A stretch of 64,000 nt of DNA from Isoperla grammatica (Eukaryota > Arthropoda > Insecta > Plecoptera > Perlodidae). The DNA lies in NCBI GenBank assembly GCA_945910005.1, contig OX246743.1, forward strand, positions 12,878,587 to 12,942,586, written 5' to 3'. Both the position numbers and the translations under genes were made by a program. This document shows positions 1-10,747 of this stretch, one piece after another. Position 1 is the first letter of the stretch. Every line of letters starts with the position of its first letter. The notes beneath the pieces were generated by a model, which did not search any database, was not told the origin of the DNA, and saw only the letters and a list, made by a program, of their open reading frames with translations.

Positions 1-2988
1 GCGCCTTACAATCTCCCCAATGTGGCTCTCGTCACACCGCCATACTTGCGGCCCTCTTTGCAATCCAAGCGCTTTACAATCTCCCCAGTGTTGCTCCCGT
101 CATTTCGTTAGACTTGCGGTCCTCTTTGCAATCCAAGCGTATAACAATCTCCCCAATGTGGCTCTCGTCACACCGTCATTCTTGCGGCCCTCTTTGCAAT
201 CCAAGCGCCTCACAATCTCCCCAAGGTGGCACTTTCACTCCGTCACTCTTGCGGCCCTCTTTGCAATCCAAGCGCCTTACAATCTCCCCAATGTGGCTCT
301 CGTCACACCGCCATACTCGCGGCCCTCTTTGCAATCAGAGCGCCTTACAATCTCCCCAATATGGCTCTCGTCAATCCACCATACGTGCGGCCCTCTTTGC
401 AATCAAGACGCATAACAATCTCCCCAATGTGGCTCTCGGCACTCCACCATACTTGCGGCCCTCTTTGCAATCAGAGTGCCTAACATCTCCCCAATGTGGC
501 TCCAATCAAAACGCCTAACAATCTCCCCAATGTGGCTCTCGCCACACTATCATACTTGCGGCCCTCTTTGCAATCAGAGCGCCTAATTATCTCCCCGATG
601 CGGATCTCGCCACTCTGTCATACTTGCGGCCCTCTTTGCAATCAAAGCGCCTAACAATCTCCCCAGTGTGGCTCTCGCCACTCCGTCATACTTGCGGCCC
701 TCTTTTCAATCCAAGCGTCTAACAATCTCCCCAGTGTTGCTCTCGCCACTCCGTCATACTTGCGGCCCTCTTTGCAATCCAAGCGCCTAACAATCTCCCC
801 AATGTGGCTCTCGTCACTACACCATACTTGAGGCCCTCTTTGCAATCGAAGTGCCTAAATTCTCCCTAATGTGGCTCTCGCCACTCCGCCATACTTGCGG
901 CCCTCTTTGCAATCCAAGCGCCTAACAATCTCCTTAATGTGGCTTTCGCCCTCGTCTTACTTGCGGCCCTCTTTGCAATCCAAGCGCCTAACAATCTCCC
1001 CAATGTGGCTCTCGTCACTCCACTATACTTGCGGCCCTCTTTGCAATCCAAGCGCCTAACAAACTCCCCAATGTGGCTCTCGTCACTCCGTCATACTTGC
1101 GGCCCTCTTTGCAATCAAAACGCATAGCATCTCCCCAATGTGGCTCTCGGCACTCTGTCATACTTGCGGCCCTCTTTTTAATCCAAGCGCCTAACAATCT
1201 CGCCACTTCGCCATTCGTGCGGCCCTCTTTTTAATCCAAGCGTCTAACAATCTCCCCGATGTGGCTCTCGTCACTCCACCATACTTGCGGCTCTCTTTGC
1301 AATCCAAGTGCCTAACATCTCCCCAATGTGGCTCTCGCCACTTCGCCATACTTGCGGCCCTCTTTTGCAATCCAAGCGCCTAACAATCTCCCCAATGTGG
1401 CTCTCGTCACTCCACCATACTTACGGTCCTCTTTGCAATCCAAGCGCCTAACAATCTCCCTATTTTGGCTCTCGCCACTCCGTCATACTTGCGGCCCTCT
1501 TTGCAATCAGAGCGCCTCACAATCTCCCCAATATGGCTCTCGCCACTCCGTCATACTTGCGGCCCTATTTGCAATGAAAACGCCTAACAATCTCCCCAAT
1601 GTGGCTCTCGTCACACCGTCATACTTGCGGCCCTCTTTGCAATCCAAGCGCCTAACAATCCTCCCAATGTGGCTCGCGTCACTCCACCATACTTGCGGCC
1701 CTCTTTGCAATCCAAGTGCCTAACATCTCCCCAATATGGCTCTCGGCACTCCACCATACTTGCGGCCCTCTTTGTAATCCAAGCGCCTAACAATCTCCCC
1801 AATGTGGCTCTCGCCAATCCGCCATACTCGCGGCCCTCTTTTGCAATCCAAGCGCCTAACAATCTCCCCAATGTGTCTCTATTCACTCCACAATACTTGC
1901 GGCCCTCTTTGCAATCAGAGCGCCTAATCATCTCCCCGATGCGGCTCTCGCCAATCCGTCATACTTGCGGCCCTCTTTGCAATCAAAGCGCCTAAAATCT
2001 CCCCAGTGGGGCTCTCACCACTCCGTCATACTTGCGGCCCTCTTTTCAATCCAAGCGTCTAACAATCTCCCCAGTGTTGCTCTCGCCACTCCGTCATACT
2101 TGCGGCCCTCTTTGCAATCCAAGCGCCTAACAATCTCCCCAATGTGGCTATCACCACTCCACCATACTTGCGGCCCTCTTTGCAATCCAAGTGCCTAACA
2201 TCTCCCTAATGTGGCTCTCGCCACTTCGCCATACTTGCGGCCCTCTTTGCAATCCAAGCGCCTAACAATCTCCCCAGTGGGGCTCTCACCACTCCGTCAT
2301 ACTTGCGGCCCTCTTTTCAATCCAAGCGTCTAACAATCTCCCCAGTGTTGCTCTCGCCACTCCGTCATACTTGCGGCCCTCTTTGCAATCCAAGCGCCTA
2401 ACAATCCCCCCAATGTGGCTCTCGTCACTCCACCATACCTGCGGCCCTCTTTGCAATCCAAGCGCCTTACAAACTCCCCAATGTGGCGTTCGTCACTCCG
2501 TCATACTTGCGGCCCTCTTTGCAATCCAAGCGCCTTACAAACTCCCCAATGTGGCTCTCGTCACTCCGTCATACTTGCGGCCCTCTTTGCAATCCAAGCG
2601 CCTAACAATCTCTCCAATGTGGCTCTCGCCACTCCGTCATACTTGCGGCCCTCTTTGCAATCCAAGCGCCTTGCAATCTCCCCAATGTGGCTCTCGTCAC
2701 TGCGTCATACTTGCGGCCCTCTTTGCAATCCAAGCGCCTTGCAATCTCCCCAATGTGGCTCTCGTCACACCGCCATACTTGCGGCCCTCTTTGCAATCAA
2801 AACGCCTAACAATCTCCCCGATGTGGGCTCTCGCCACTCCGCCATTCTTGCGGCCCTGTTTGCAATCCAAGCGCCTTACAATCTCCTTAATATGGCTCTC
2901 GTCACTCCACCATACTTGCGGCCCTCTTTGCAATCAAAACGCCTAACAATCTCCCCAATGTTGCTCTCGTCACACCTTCATACTTGCG
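1..2988 (+). repeat. 68-bp satellite array, segment 1
   Basis: About 44 head-to-tail copies of the 68-bp monomer; the window begins inside a monomer. Recurrent words are CATACTTGCGGCCCTC, TTTGCAATCCAAGCGCC, (T/A)ACAATCTCCCCAATG and GTGGCTCTCG. The first 1.7 kb matches 4273-5990 at an offset of 4272, rising to 4340 where the second copy has one extra monomer, then back to about 4274. A short monomer, in which GTGGCTCC runs straight into AATCAAAACG, lies near 497-515. A 15-bp-deleted monomer, in which CAATCT joins CGCCACTTCG, lies near 1194-1210. No gene is seen. Confidence 0.97.
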
Positions 2989-3002
2989 ATCAGATCATAT
3001 TC

Positions 3003-3023
3003 TTGGATATTTTTTAAATCCAA
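3003..3023. repeat. Small AT-rich inverted repeat in unit 1
   Basis: TTGGAT (3003-3008) and ATCCAA (3018-3023) form a 6-bp stem around a T/A-rich loop. Unit 2 keeps the core of it (TGGAT and ATCCA, about 3319-3338). It lies about 150 bp upstream of each tRNA-like module and is present in almost every spacer; the second-unit version in spacer 7 (41349-41367) is disrupted. No function is implied by sequence alone. Confidence 0.6.
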
Positions 3024-3169
3024 TGAAAGCCTCTTTTTGGAAATCTATCTATATTTGGAGTTACAATTACACTAAGAATGAATAGAGATACAATGAGATT
3101 CATACCTGCATACATTGAGAGCAGTGTGTTATTTACCAGTGTAAGCGAGGCAATTTCTATCGGCTGGCA

Positions 3170-3246
3170 CGGCGTACGCAGTAACGTCGTAGCTTCGAAT
3201 ACTTGAGGTCTGGGGTTCAAAACCCATTACCCCCAATTTTTTTTTT
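3170..3246 (+). other. tRNA-like module 1 with B box and oligo-T (reference copy)
   Basis: A degraded A-box-like stretch CGGCGTACGCAG lies at 3170-3181. A B box GGTTCAAAACC at 3214-3224 fits the RGTTCRANNCC consensus at every position. The T10 tract at 3237-3246 is placed where a Pol III terminator would sit. The sequence aligns base by base with module 2 at 3434-3519. I could not build a full tRNA cloverleaf, so I call it tRNA-like rather than a tRNA gene. It might be a relic, a small Pol III transcript, or a TFIIIC site. Confidence 0.6.
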
Positions 3247-3433
3247 CCCACCTATTTCACACATTTATATCATTTATATCTTAATTTGCGGCGTTTTTAT
3301 TATCAGATCGTATTCTCATGGATATTTTTTAAATCCAATGATACCTTCTGTTCAAAAATCCATATATGTTTCGTTACATGCATACATTGAGAGCCGTGTG
3401 TTATCTATACCAGTCTAAGCGATCCAACTTCCA

Positions 3434-3519
3434 TCGTGAGGCATAGCGTACGCGGTAGCGTCGTGGACTAGTGTTTTAGAGGTCCGGGGTTCGAGACCCG
3501 TTACCACCACGATTTTTTT
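3434..3519 (+). other. tRNA-like module 2 with A box, B box and oligo-T (reference copy)
   Basis: The A box TAGCGTACGCGG at 3444-3455 differs from TRGYNNARNNGG at one position; most other spacers have TGGCGTACGCGG. The B box GGTTCGAGACC at 3488-3498 matches fully. The 32-bp gap between boxes is normal for a type 2 Pol III promoter. The T7 tract at 3513-3519 is a plausible terminator. In the other spacers GCGT and GCGT can form a four-pair D-arm-like stem with two G-U pairs. TCGTG (3434-3438) can pair with CACGA (3508-3512) like a partial acceptor stem closing a 79-nt molecule. The anticodon arm is not convincing and the T stem has only three good pairs, so this is not a normal tRNA gene. Confidence 0.65.
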
Positions 3520-3529
3520 CTTCCATATT

Positions 3530-3658
3530 CAGAGCAGCAAAATTGAGAAGGGTTTACTAAGGGGAAATTATTTTTTCAAGCGCTCGTAGCTAAAAAACGT
3601 GTGGTTCAAATTTGTTTCTGTATTTTTTTTATTTTTTTTGCGTTAATTATCTTGACAA
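3530..3658 (+). other. AT-rich third part of the spacer with a decayed B-box-like word
   Basis: After module 2 comes GAGAAGGGTTTACTAAGGGG, then CAAGCGCTCGTAGC and GTGTGGTTCAAATTTG, then long T tracts to the satellite junction. GGTTCAAATTT (3603-3613) resembles a B box whose final CC has become TT. It could be a third, decayed tRNA-like unit, but no convincing A box is seen. The part is present in nine spacers and replaced after about 41600 in spacer 7. Confidence 0.45.
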
Positions 3659-6600
3659 TAAAACGCCTAACAATCTCCCCAATGTGGCTCTCGTCACACC
3701 GTCATACTTGCGGCCCTCTTTGCAATCAAAACGCCTAACAATCTCACCAATGTGGCTCTCGTCACACCTTCATACTTGCGGCCCTCTTTTTAATCCAAGC
3801 GCCTAACAATCTCCCCGATGTGGCTCTCGTCACTCCGCCATACTTGCGGCCCTCTTTGCAATCCAAGCGCCTAACATCTCCCCAATGTGGCTCTCGGCAC
3901 TCCCCCATACTTGCGGTCCTCTTTGCAATCCAAGTGCCTAACATCTCCCCAATGTGGCTCTCGCCACTCCGTCATACTTGCGGCCCTCTTTGCAATCCAA
4001 GCGCCTTACAAACTCCCCAATGTGGCTCTCGTCACTCCGTCATACTTGCGGCCCTCTTTGCAATCCAAGCGCCAAACAAACTCCCCAATGTGGCTCTCGT
4101 CACCCCGTCATACTTGCGGCCCTCTTTGCAATCCAAGCGCCTAACAATCTCCCAAATGTGGCTCTCATCACTTTACCATACTTGCGGCCCTCTTTGCCAT
4201 CCAAGCGCCTTACAATCTCCCCAATGTGGCTCTCGTCACTCGGTCATACTTGCGGCCCTCTTTGCAATCCAAGCGCCTTACAATCTCCCCAATGTGGCTC
4301 TCGTCACACCGCCATTCTTGCGGCCCTCTTTGCAATCCAAGCGCTTTACAATCTCCCCAGTGTTGCTCTCGTCATTTCGTTAGACTTGCGGCCCTCTTTG
4401 CAATCCAAGCGTCTAACAATCTCCCCAATGTGGCTCTCGTCACACCGTCATACTTGCGGCCCTCTTTGCAATCCAAGCGCCTCACAATCTCCCCAAGGTG
4501 GCACTTTCACTCCGTCACTCTTGCGGCCCTCTTTGCAATCCAAGCGCCTTACAATCTCCCCAATGTGGCTCTCGTCACACCGCCATACTCGCGGCCCTCT
4601 TTGCAATCAGAGCGCCTTACAATCTCCCCAATATGGCTCTCGTCAATCCACCATACGTGCGGCCCTCTTTGCAATCAAGACGCCTAACAATCTCCCCAAT
4701 GTGGCTCTCGGCACTCCACCATACTTGCGGCCCTCTTTGCAATCAGAGTGCCTAACATCTCCCCAATGTGGCTCTCGCCACTCCGCCATACTTGCGGCCC
4801 TCTTTGCAATCAAAACGCCTAACAATCTCCCCGATGTGGCTCCAATCTAAACGCCTAACAATCTCCCCAATGTGGCTCTCGCCACACCTTCATACTTGCG
4901 GCCCTCTTTGCAATCAGAGCGCCTAATTATCTCCCCGATGCGGCTCTCGCCACTCTGTCATACTTGCGGCCCTCTTTGCAATCAAAGCGCCTAACAATCT
5001 CCCCAGTGTGGCTCTCGCCACTCCGTCATACTTGCGGCCCTCTTTTCAATCCAAGCGTCTAACAATCTCCCCAGTGTTGCTCTCGCCACTCCGTCATACT
5101 TGCGGCCCTCTTTGCAATCCAAGCGCCTAACAATCTCCCCAATGTGGCTCTCGTCACTACACCATACTTGAGGCCCTCTTTGCAATCGAAGTGCCTAAAT
5201 TCTCCCTAATGTGGCTCTCGCTACTCCGCCATACTTGCGGCCCTCTTTGCAATCCAAGCGCCTAACAATCTCCTTAATGTGGCTTTCGCCACTCCGCCAT
5301 ACTTGCGGCCCTCTTTGCAATCCAAGCGCCTAACAAACTCCCCAATGTGGCTCTCGTCACTACGTCATACTTGCGGCCTTCTTTGCAATCAAAACGCATA
5401 GCATCTCCCCAATGTGGCTCTCGGCACTCCGTTATACTTGCGGCCCTCTTTGTAATCCAAGCGCCTAACAATCTCGCCACTTCGCCATTCGTGCGGCCCT
5501 CTTTTTAATCCAAGCGTCTAACAATCTCCCCGATGTGGCTCTCGCCACTCCACCATACTTGCGGCTCTCTTTGCAATCCAAGTGCCTAAAATCTCCCCAA
5601 TGTGGCTCTCGCCACTTCGCCATACTTGCGGCCCTCTTTTGCAATCCAAGCGCCTAACAATCTCCCCAATGTGGCTCTCGTCACTCCACCATACTTACGG
5701 TCCTCTTTGCAATCCAAGCGCCTAACAATCTCCCTATTTTGGCTCTCGCCCCTCCGTCATACTTGCGGCCCTCTTTGCAATCAGAGCGCCTCACAATCTC
5801 CCCAATATGGCTCTCGCTACTCCGTCATACTTGCGGCCCTATTTGCAATGAAAACGCCTAACAATCTCCCCAATGTGGCTCTCGTCACACCGTCATACTT
5901 GCGGCCCTCTTTGCAATCCAAGCGCCTAACAATCCTCCCAATGTGGCTCTCGTCACTCCACCATACTTGCGGCCCTCTTTGCAATCCAAGTGCCTAACAT
6001 CTCCCCAATGTGGCTCTCGCCACTCAGTCATTCTTGCGGCCCTCTTTGCAATCCAAGCGCCTAACAATCTCCCCAATACGGCTCTGGTCACACCGTTAAA
6101 CTTGCGGCCCTATTTGCAATCCAAGCGCCTAACAATCTCCCCAATGTGGCTCTCGTCACTCCCCCATACTTGCGGCCCTCTTTGCAATCGAAGTGCCTCA
6201 TTTCTCCCTAATGTGGCTCTCGCCACTCCGCCATACTTGCGGCCCTCTTTGCAATCCAAGCGCCTAACAATCTCCCTAATGTGGCTATCGCCACTCCTTC
6301 ATACTTGCGGCCCTCTTTGCAATCCAAGCGCCTAACAATCTCCCCAATGTGGCTCTCGTCACCCCACTATACTTGCGGCCCTCTTTGCAATCTAAGCGCC
6401 TAACAAACTCCCCAATGTGGCTCTCGTCACTCCGTCATACTTGCGGCCCTTTTTGCAATCCAAGCGCCTAGCAAACTCCCCAATGCTGCTCTCGTCATTC
6501 CGTCATACTTGCGGCCCTCTTTGCAATCAAAACGCATAGCATCTCCCCAATGTGGCTCTCGGCACTCCGTCATACTTGCGGCCCTCTTTGTAATCCAAGC

Positions 6601-6876
6601 GCCTAACAATCTCGCCACTTCGCCATTCTTGCGGCCCTCTTTTTAATCCAAGCGTCTAACAATCTCCCTAATGTGGCTCTCGCCACTCCGCCATACTTGC
6701 GGCCCTCTTTGCGATCCAAGCGCCTAACAATCTCCCCAATGTGGCTCCCGTCACTCGGTCATACTTGCGGCCCTCTTTGCAATCCAAGCGCCTTACAATC
6801 TCTCCAATGTGGCTCTCGTCACTCCGCCATACTTGCGGCCCTCTTTGCAATCCAAGCGCCTTACAATCTCTCCAAT

Positions 6877-7304
6877 GTGGCTCTCGTCACACCGCCATAC
6901 TTGCGGCCCTCTTTGCAATCAGAGCGCCTAACAATCGCCTTACAATCTCCCCAATGTGGCACTTTCACTCCGTCACTCTTGCGGCCCTCTTTGCAATCCA
7001 AGCGCCTAACAATCTTTCCAATGTGGCTCTCGTCACTCCGTCATACTTGCGGCCCTCTTTGCAATCCAAGCGCCTTACAATCTCTTCAATGTGGCTCTTG
7101 TCACCCCGCCATACTTGCGGCCCTCTTTGCAATCAGAGCGCCTAACAATCGCCTTACAATCTCCCCAATGTGGCACTTTCACTCCGTCACTCTTGCGGCC
7201 CTCTTTGCGATCCAAGCGCCTAACAATCTCTCCAATGTGGCTCTCGTCACTCCGTCATACTTGCGGCCCTCTTTGCAATCCAAGCGCCTTACAATCTCCC
7301 AAAT
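6877..7304 (+). repeat. 214-bp trimeric higher-order repeat, two copies
   Basis: Each 214-bp period is a 78-bp plus two 68-bp monomers. The 78-bp monomer carries an 11-bp insertion (AGCGCCTAACAATCGCC before TTACAATC) and the unusual words GGCACTTTCACTCCG and GTCACTCTTGCGG, one base shorter than usual. CACTTTCAC starts at 6960 and 7174. Equivalents lie at about 17122 and 53111 in the other 10.2-kb copies. Confidence 0.85.
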
Positions 7305-7832
7305 GTGGCTCTCGTCACACCGCCATACTCGCGGCCCTCTTTGCAATCCAAGCACCTAACAATCTCCCTAATGTGGCTCTCGCCACTCCGTCATACTTGT
7401 GGCCCTCTTTGCAATCCAAGCGCCTAACAATCTCCCCAATGTGGCTCTCGCCACTCCGTCATACTTGCGGCCCTCTTTGCAACCCAAGCGCCTTACAAAC
7501 TCCCCAATGTGGCTCTCGTCACTCCGTCATACTTGCGGCCCTCTTTGCAATCAAAACGCATAGCATCTCCCCAATGTGGCTCTCGGCACTCCGTCATACT
7601 TGCGGCCCTCTTTGTAATCCAAGCGCCTAACAATCTTACCACTTCGCCATTCTTGCGGCCCTCTTTTTAATCCAAGCGTCTAACAATCTCGCCAATGTGG
7701 CTCTCGTCACTCCACCATACTTGCGGCCCTCTTTGCGATCCAAGCGCCTAACAATCTCCCCAATTTGGCTCCCGTCACTCGGTCATACTTGCGGCCCTCA
7801 TTGCAATCCAAGCGCCTTACAATCTCTCCAAT

Positions 7833-8260
7833 GTGGCTCTCGTCACACCGCCATACTTGCGGCCCTCTTTGCAATCAGAGCGCCTAACAATCGCCTTACA
7901 ATCTCCCCAATGTGGCACTTTCACTCCGTCACTCTTGCGGCCCTCTTTGCAATCCAAGCGCCTAACAATCTCTCCAATGTGGCTCTCGTCACTCCGTCAT
8001 ACTTGCGGCCCTCTTTGCAATCCAAGCGCCTTACTATCTCTCCAATGTGGCTCTTGTCACACCGCCATACTTGCGGCCCTCTTTGCAATCAGAGCGCCTA
8101 ACAATCGCCTTACAATCTCCCCAATGTGGCACTTTCACTCCGTCACTCTTGCGGCCCTCTTTGCGATCCAAGCGCCTAATAATCTCTCCAATGTGGCTCT
8201 CGTCACTCCGTCATACTTGCGGCCCTCTTTGCAATCCAAGCGCCTCACAATCTCCCCAAG
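7833..8260 (+). repeat. 214-bp trimeric higher-order repeat, two copies
   Basis: Same trimer as at 6877; CACTTTCAC starts at 7916 and 8130. Equivalents are at 18078 and 54067. Confidence 0.85.
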
Positions 8261-9361
8261 GTGGCACTTTCACTCCACCATACTTGCGGCCCTCTTTGCA
8301 ATCCAAGTGCCTAACATCTCCCCAATGTGGCTCTCGCCACTCCGCCATACTTGCGGCCCTCTTTGCAATCAAAACGCCTAACAATCTCCCCGATGTGGCT
8401 CCAATCAAAACGCCTAACAATCTCCCCAATGTGGCTCTCGCCACACCTTCATACATATCGGCCCTCTTTGCAATCAGAGCGCCTAATTATCTCCCCGATG
8501 CGGCTCTCGCCACTCTGTCATACTTGCGGCCCTCTTTGCAATCAAAGCGCCTAACAATCTACCCAGTGTGGCTCTCGCCACTCCGTCATACTGGCGGCGC
8601 TCTTTTCAATCCAAGCGTCTAACAATCTCCCCAGTGTTGCTCTCGCCACTCCGTCATACTTGCGGCCCTCTTTGCAATCCAAGCGCCTAACAATCTCCCC
8701 AATGTGGCTCTCGTCACCACACCATACTTGAGGCCCTCCTTGCAATCGAAGTGCCTAAATTCTCCCTAATGTGGCTCTCGCCACTCCGCCATACTTGCGG
8801 CCCTCTTTGCAATCCAAGCGCCTAACAATCTCCTTAATGTGGCTTTCGCTCTCGTCTTACTTGCGGCCCTCTTTGCAATCCAAGCGCCAAACAAACTCCC
8901 CAATGTGGCTCTCGTCACTCCGTCATACTTGCGGCCCTTTTTGCAATCCAATCGCCTAGCAAACTCCCCAATGCTGCTCTCGTCATTCCGTCATACTTGC
9001 GGCCCTCTTTGCAATCAAAACGCATAGCATCTTCCCAATGTGGCTCTCGGCACTCCGTCATACTTGCGGCCCTCTTTGTAATCCAAGCGCCTAAAAATCT
9101 CGCCACTTCGCCATTCTTGCGGCCCTCTTTTTAATCCAAGCGTCTAACAATCTCCCTAATGTGGCTCTCGCCACTCCGCCATACTTGCGGCCCTCTTTGC
9201 GATCCAAGCGCCTAACAATCTCCCCAATGTGGCTCCCGTCACTCGGTCATACTTGCGGCCCTCTTTGATTCCAAGCGCCTTACAATCTCTCCAATGTGGC
9301 TCTCGTCACTCCGCCATACTTGCGGCCCTCTTTGCAATCCAAGCGCCTTACAATCTCTCCA

Positions 9362-9789
9362 ATGTGGCTCTCGTCACACCGCCATACTTGCGGCCCTCTT
9401 TGCAATCAGAGCGCCTAACAATCGCCTTACAATCTCCCCAATGTGGCACTTTCACTCCGTCCGTCTTGCGGCCCTCTTTGCAATCCAAGCGCCTAACAAT
9501 CTTTCCAATGTGGCTCTCGTCACTCCGTCATACTTGCGGCCCTCTTTGCAATCCAAGCGCCTTACAATCTTTTCAATGTGGCTCTCGTCACACCGCCATA
9601 CTTGCGGCCCTCATTGCAATCAGAGCGCCTAACAATCGCCTTACAATCTCCCCAATGTGGGACTTTCACTCCGTCACTCTTGCGGCCCTCTTTGCGATCC
9701 AAGCGCCTAACAATCTCTCCAATGTGGCTCTCGTCACTCCGTCATACTTGCGGCCCTCTTTGCAATCCAAGCGCCTTACAATCTCCCAA
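9362..9789 (+). repeat. 214-bp trimeric higher-order repeat, two copies
   Basis: Same trimer; the key words are at 9447 and 9661, the second changed to GGGACTTTCAC. This tract belongs to the second copy of the 2,487-bp duplication. Equivalents are near 19607 and 55596. Confidence 0.8.
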
Positions 9790-10319
9790 ATGTGGCTCTC
9801 GTCACACCGCCATACTCGCGGCCCTCTTTGCAATCCAAGCACCTAACAATCTCCCTAATGTGGCTCTCGCCACTCCGTCATACTTGTGGCCCTCTTTGCA
9901 ATCCAAGCGCCTAACAATCTCCCCAATGTGGCTCTCGCCACTCCGTCATACTTGCGGCCCTCTTTGCAATCCAAGCGCCTTACAAACTCCCCAATGTGGC
10001 TCTCGTCACTCCGTCATACTTGCGGCCCTCTTTGCAATCAAAACGCATAGCATCTCCCCAATGTGGCTCTCGGCACTCCGTCATACTTGCGGCCCTCTTT
10101 GTAATCCAAGCGCCTAACAATCTTACCACTTCGCCATTCTTGCGGCACTCTTTTTAATCCAAGCGTCTAACAATCTCGCCAATGTGGCTCTCGTCACTCC
10201 ACCATACTTGCGGCCCTCTTTGCGATCCAAGCGCCTAACAATCTCCCCAATGTGGCTCCCGTCACTCGGTCATACTTGCGGCCCTCTTTGCAATCCAAGC
10301 GCCTTACAATCTCTCCAAT

Positions 10320-10747
10320 GTGGCTCTCGTCACACCGCCATACTTGCGGCCCTCTTTGCAATCAGAGCGCCTAACAATCGCCTTACAATCTCCTCAATGT
10401 GGCACTTTCACTCCGTCACTCTTGCGGCCCTCTTTGCAATCCAAGCGCCTAACAATCTCTCCAATGTGGCTCTCGTCACTCCGTCATACGTGCGGCCCTC
10501 TTTGCAATCCAAGCGCCTTACAATCTCTCCAATGTGGCTCTTGTCACACCGCCATACTTGCGGCCCTCTTTGCAATCAGAGCGCCTAACAATCGCCTTAC
10601 AATCTCCCCAATGTGGCACTTTCACTCCGTCACTCTTGCGGCCCTCTTTGCGACCCAAGCGCCTAATAATCTCTCCAATGTGGCTCTCGTCACTCCGTCA
10701 TACTTGCGGCCCTCTTTGCAATCCAAGCGCCTCACAATCTCCCCAAG
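10320..10747 (+). repeat. 214-bp trimeric higher-order repeat, two copies
   Basis: Same trimer, with CACTTTCAC at 10403 and 10617 and a related monomer (CCAAGGTGGCACTTTCAC) 135-136 bp later. Equivalents are at 20565 and 56554. Confidence 0.85.

Larger units (their letters stand above)
2989..3658 (+). other. Spacer 1: dimer of tRNA-like Pol III-type units plus AT-rich tail
   Basis: This is the reference copy of the non-satellite spacer. It begins right after the satellite word CTTCATACTTGCG and ends where AAAACGCCTAACAATC resumes the array. Unit 1 (2989-3301) and unit 2 (3302 to about 3530) both start with ATCAGATC, share GGATATTTTTTAAATCCAATG and ATTGAGAGC-GTGTGTTAT, and end in a tRNA-like segment followed by oligo-T. 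A third part (3530-3658) is AT-rich. The tRNA-like part lies at the 3' end of each unit, unlike a typical SINE, where it lies at the 5' end. Spacer 1 has the CACTAAGAATG and GTACGCAGTAAC haplotype. Confidence 0.9.
6393..8276 (+). repeat. Internal tandem duplication (2,487-bp offset), first copy
   Basis: It matches 8881-10763 at an offset of 2487-2488; for example landmarks at 7091, 7697, 7833 and 8047 recur at 9578, 10184, 10320 and 10534. The one-base shift comes from TTTGATTCCAAGCG near 9269, where a base of the usual TTTGCAATCC is missing. The right edge is at 8277, where CACTCCACCATAC replaces CACTCCGTCACTC. The pair is inherited by X2 and X3. Confidence 0.85.

Noticed and set aside
3014..3220. 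68-codon minus-strand frame beginning MNPRPQVFEA, repeated in most spacers
   Set aside because: Its start is the reverse complement of the B box, a common translation artefact of tRNA-like repeats. It is kept because the spacers are recent copies, and it shows no family similarity I recognise.
3203..3418. 71-codon plus-strand frame in spacer 1
   Set aside because: AT-rich spacer sequence; broken in the other spacers by small indels and substitutions; no recognisable domain.
3434..3512. A functional tRNA gene in each spacer
   Set aside because: A and B boxes and a terminator are present, but the acceptor stem pairs only partly, the T stem is weak and no anticodon arm fits. Called tRNA-like only.
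2989..3658. Autonomous transposon or LTR element as the spacer
   Set aside because: No long terminal repeats, terminal inverted repeats at its ends, target-site duplication or transposase or reverse transcriptase reading frame.
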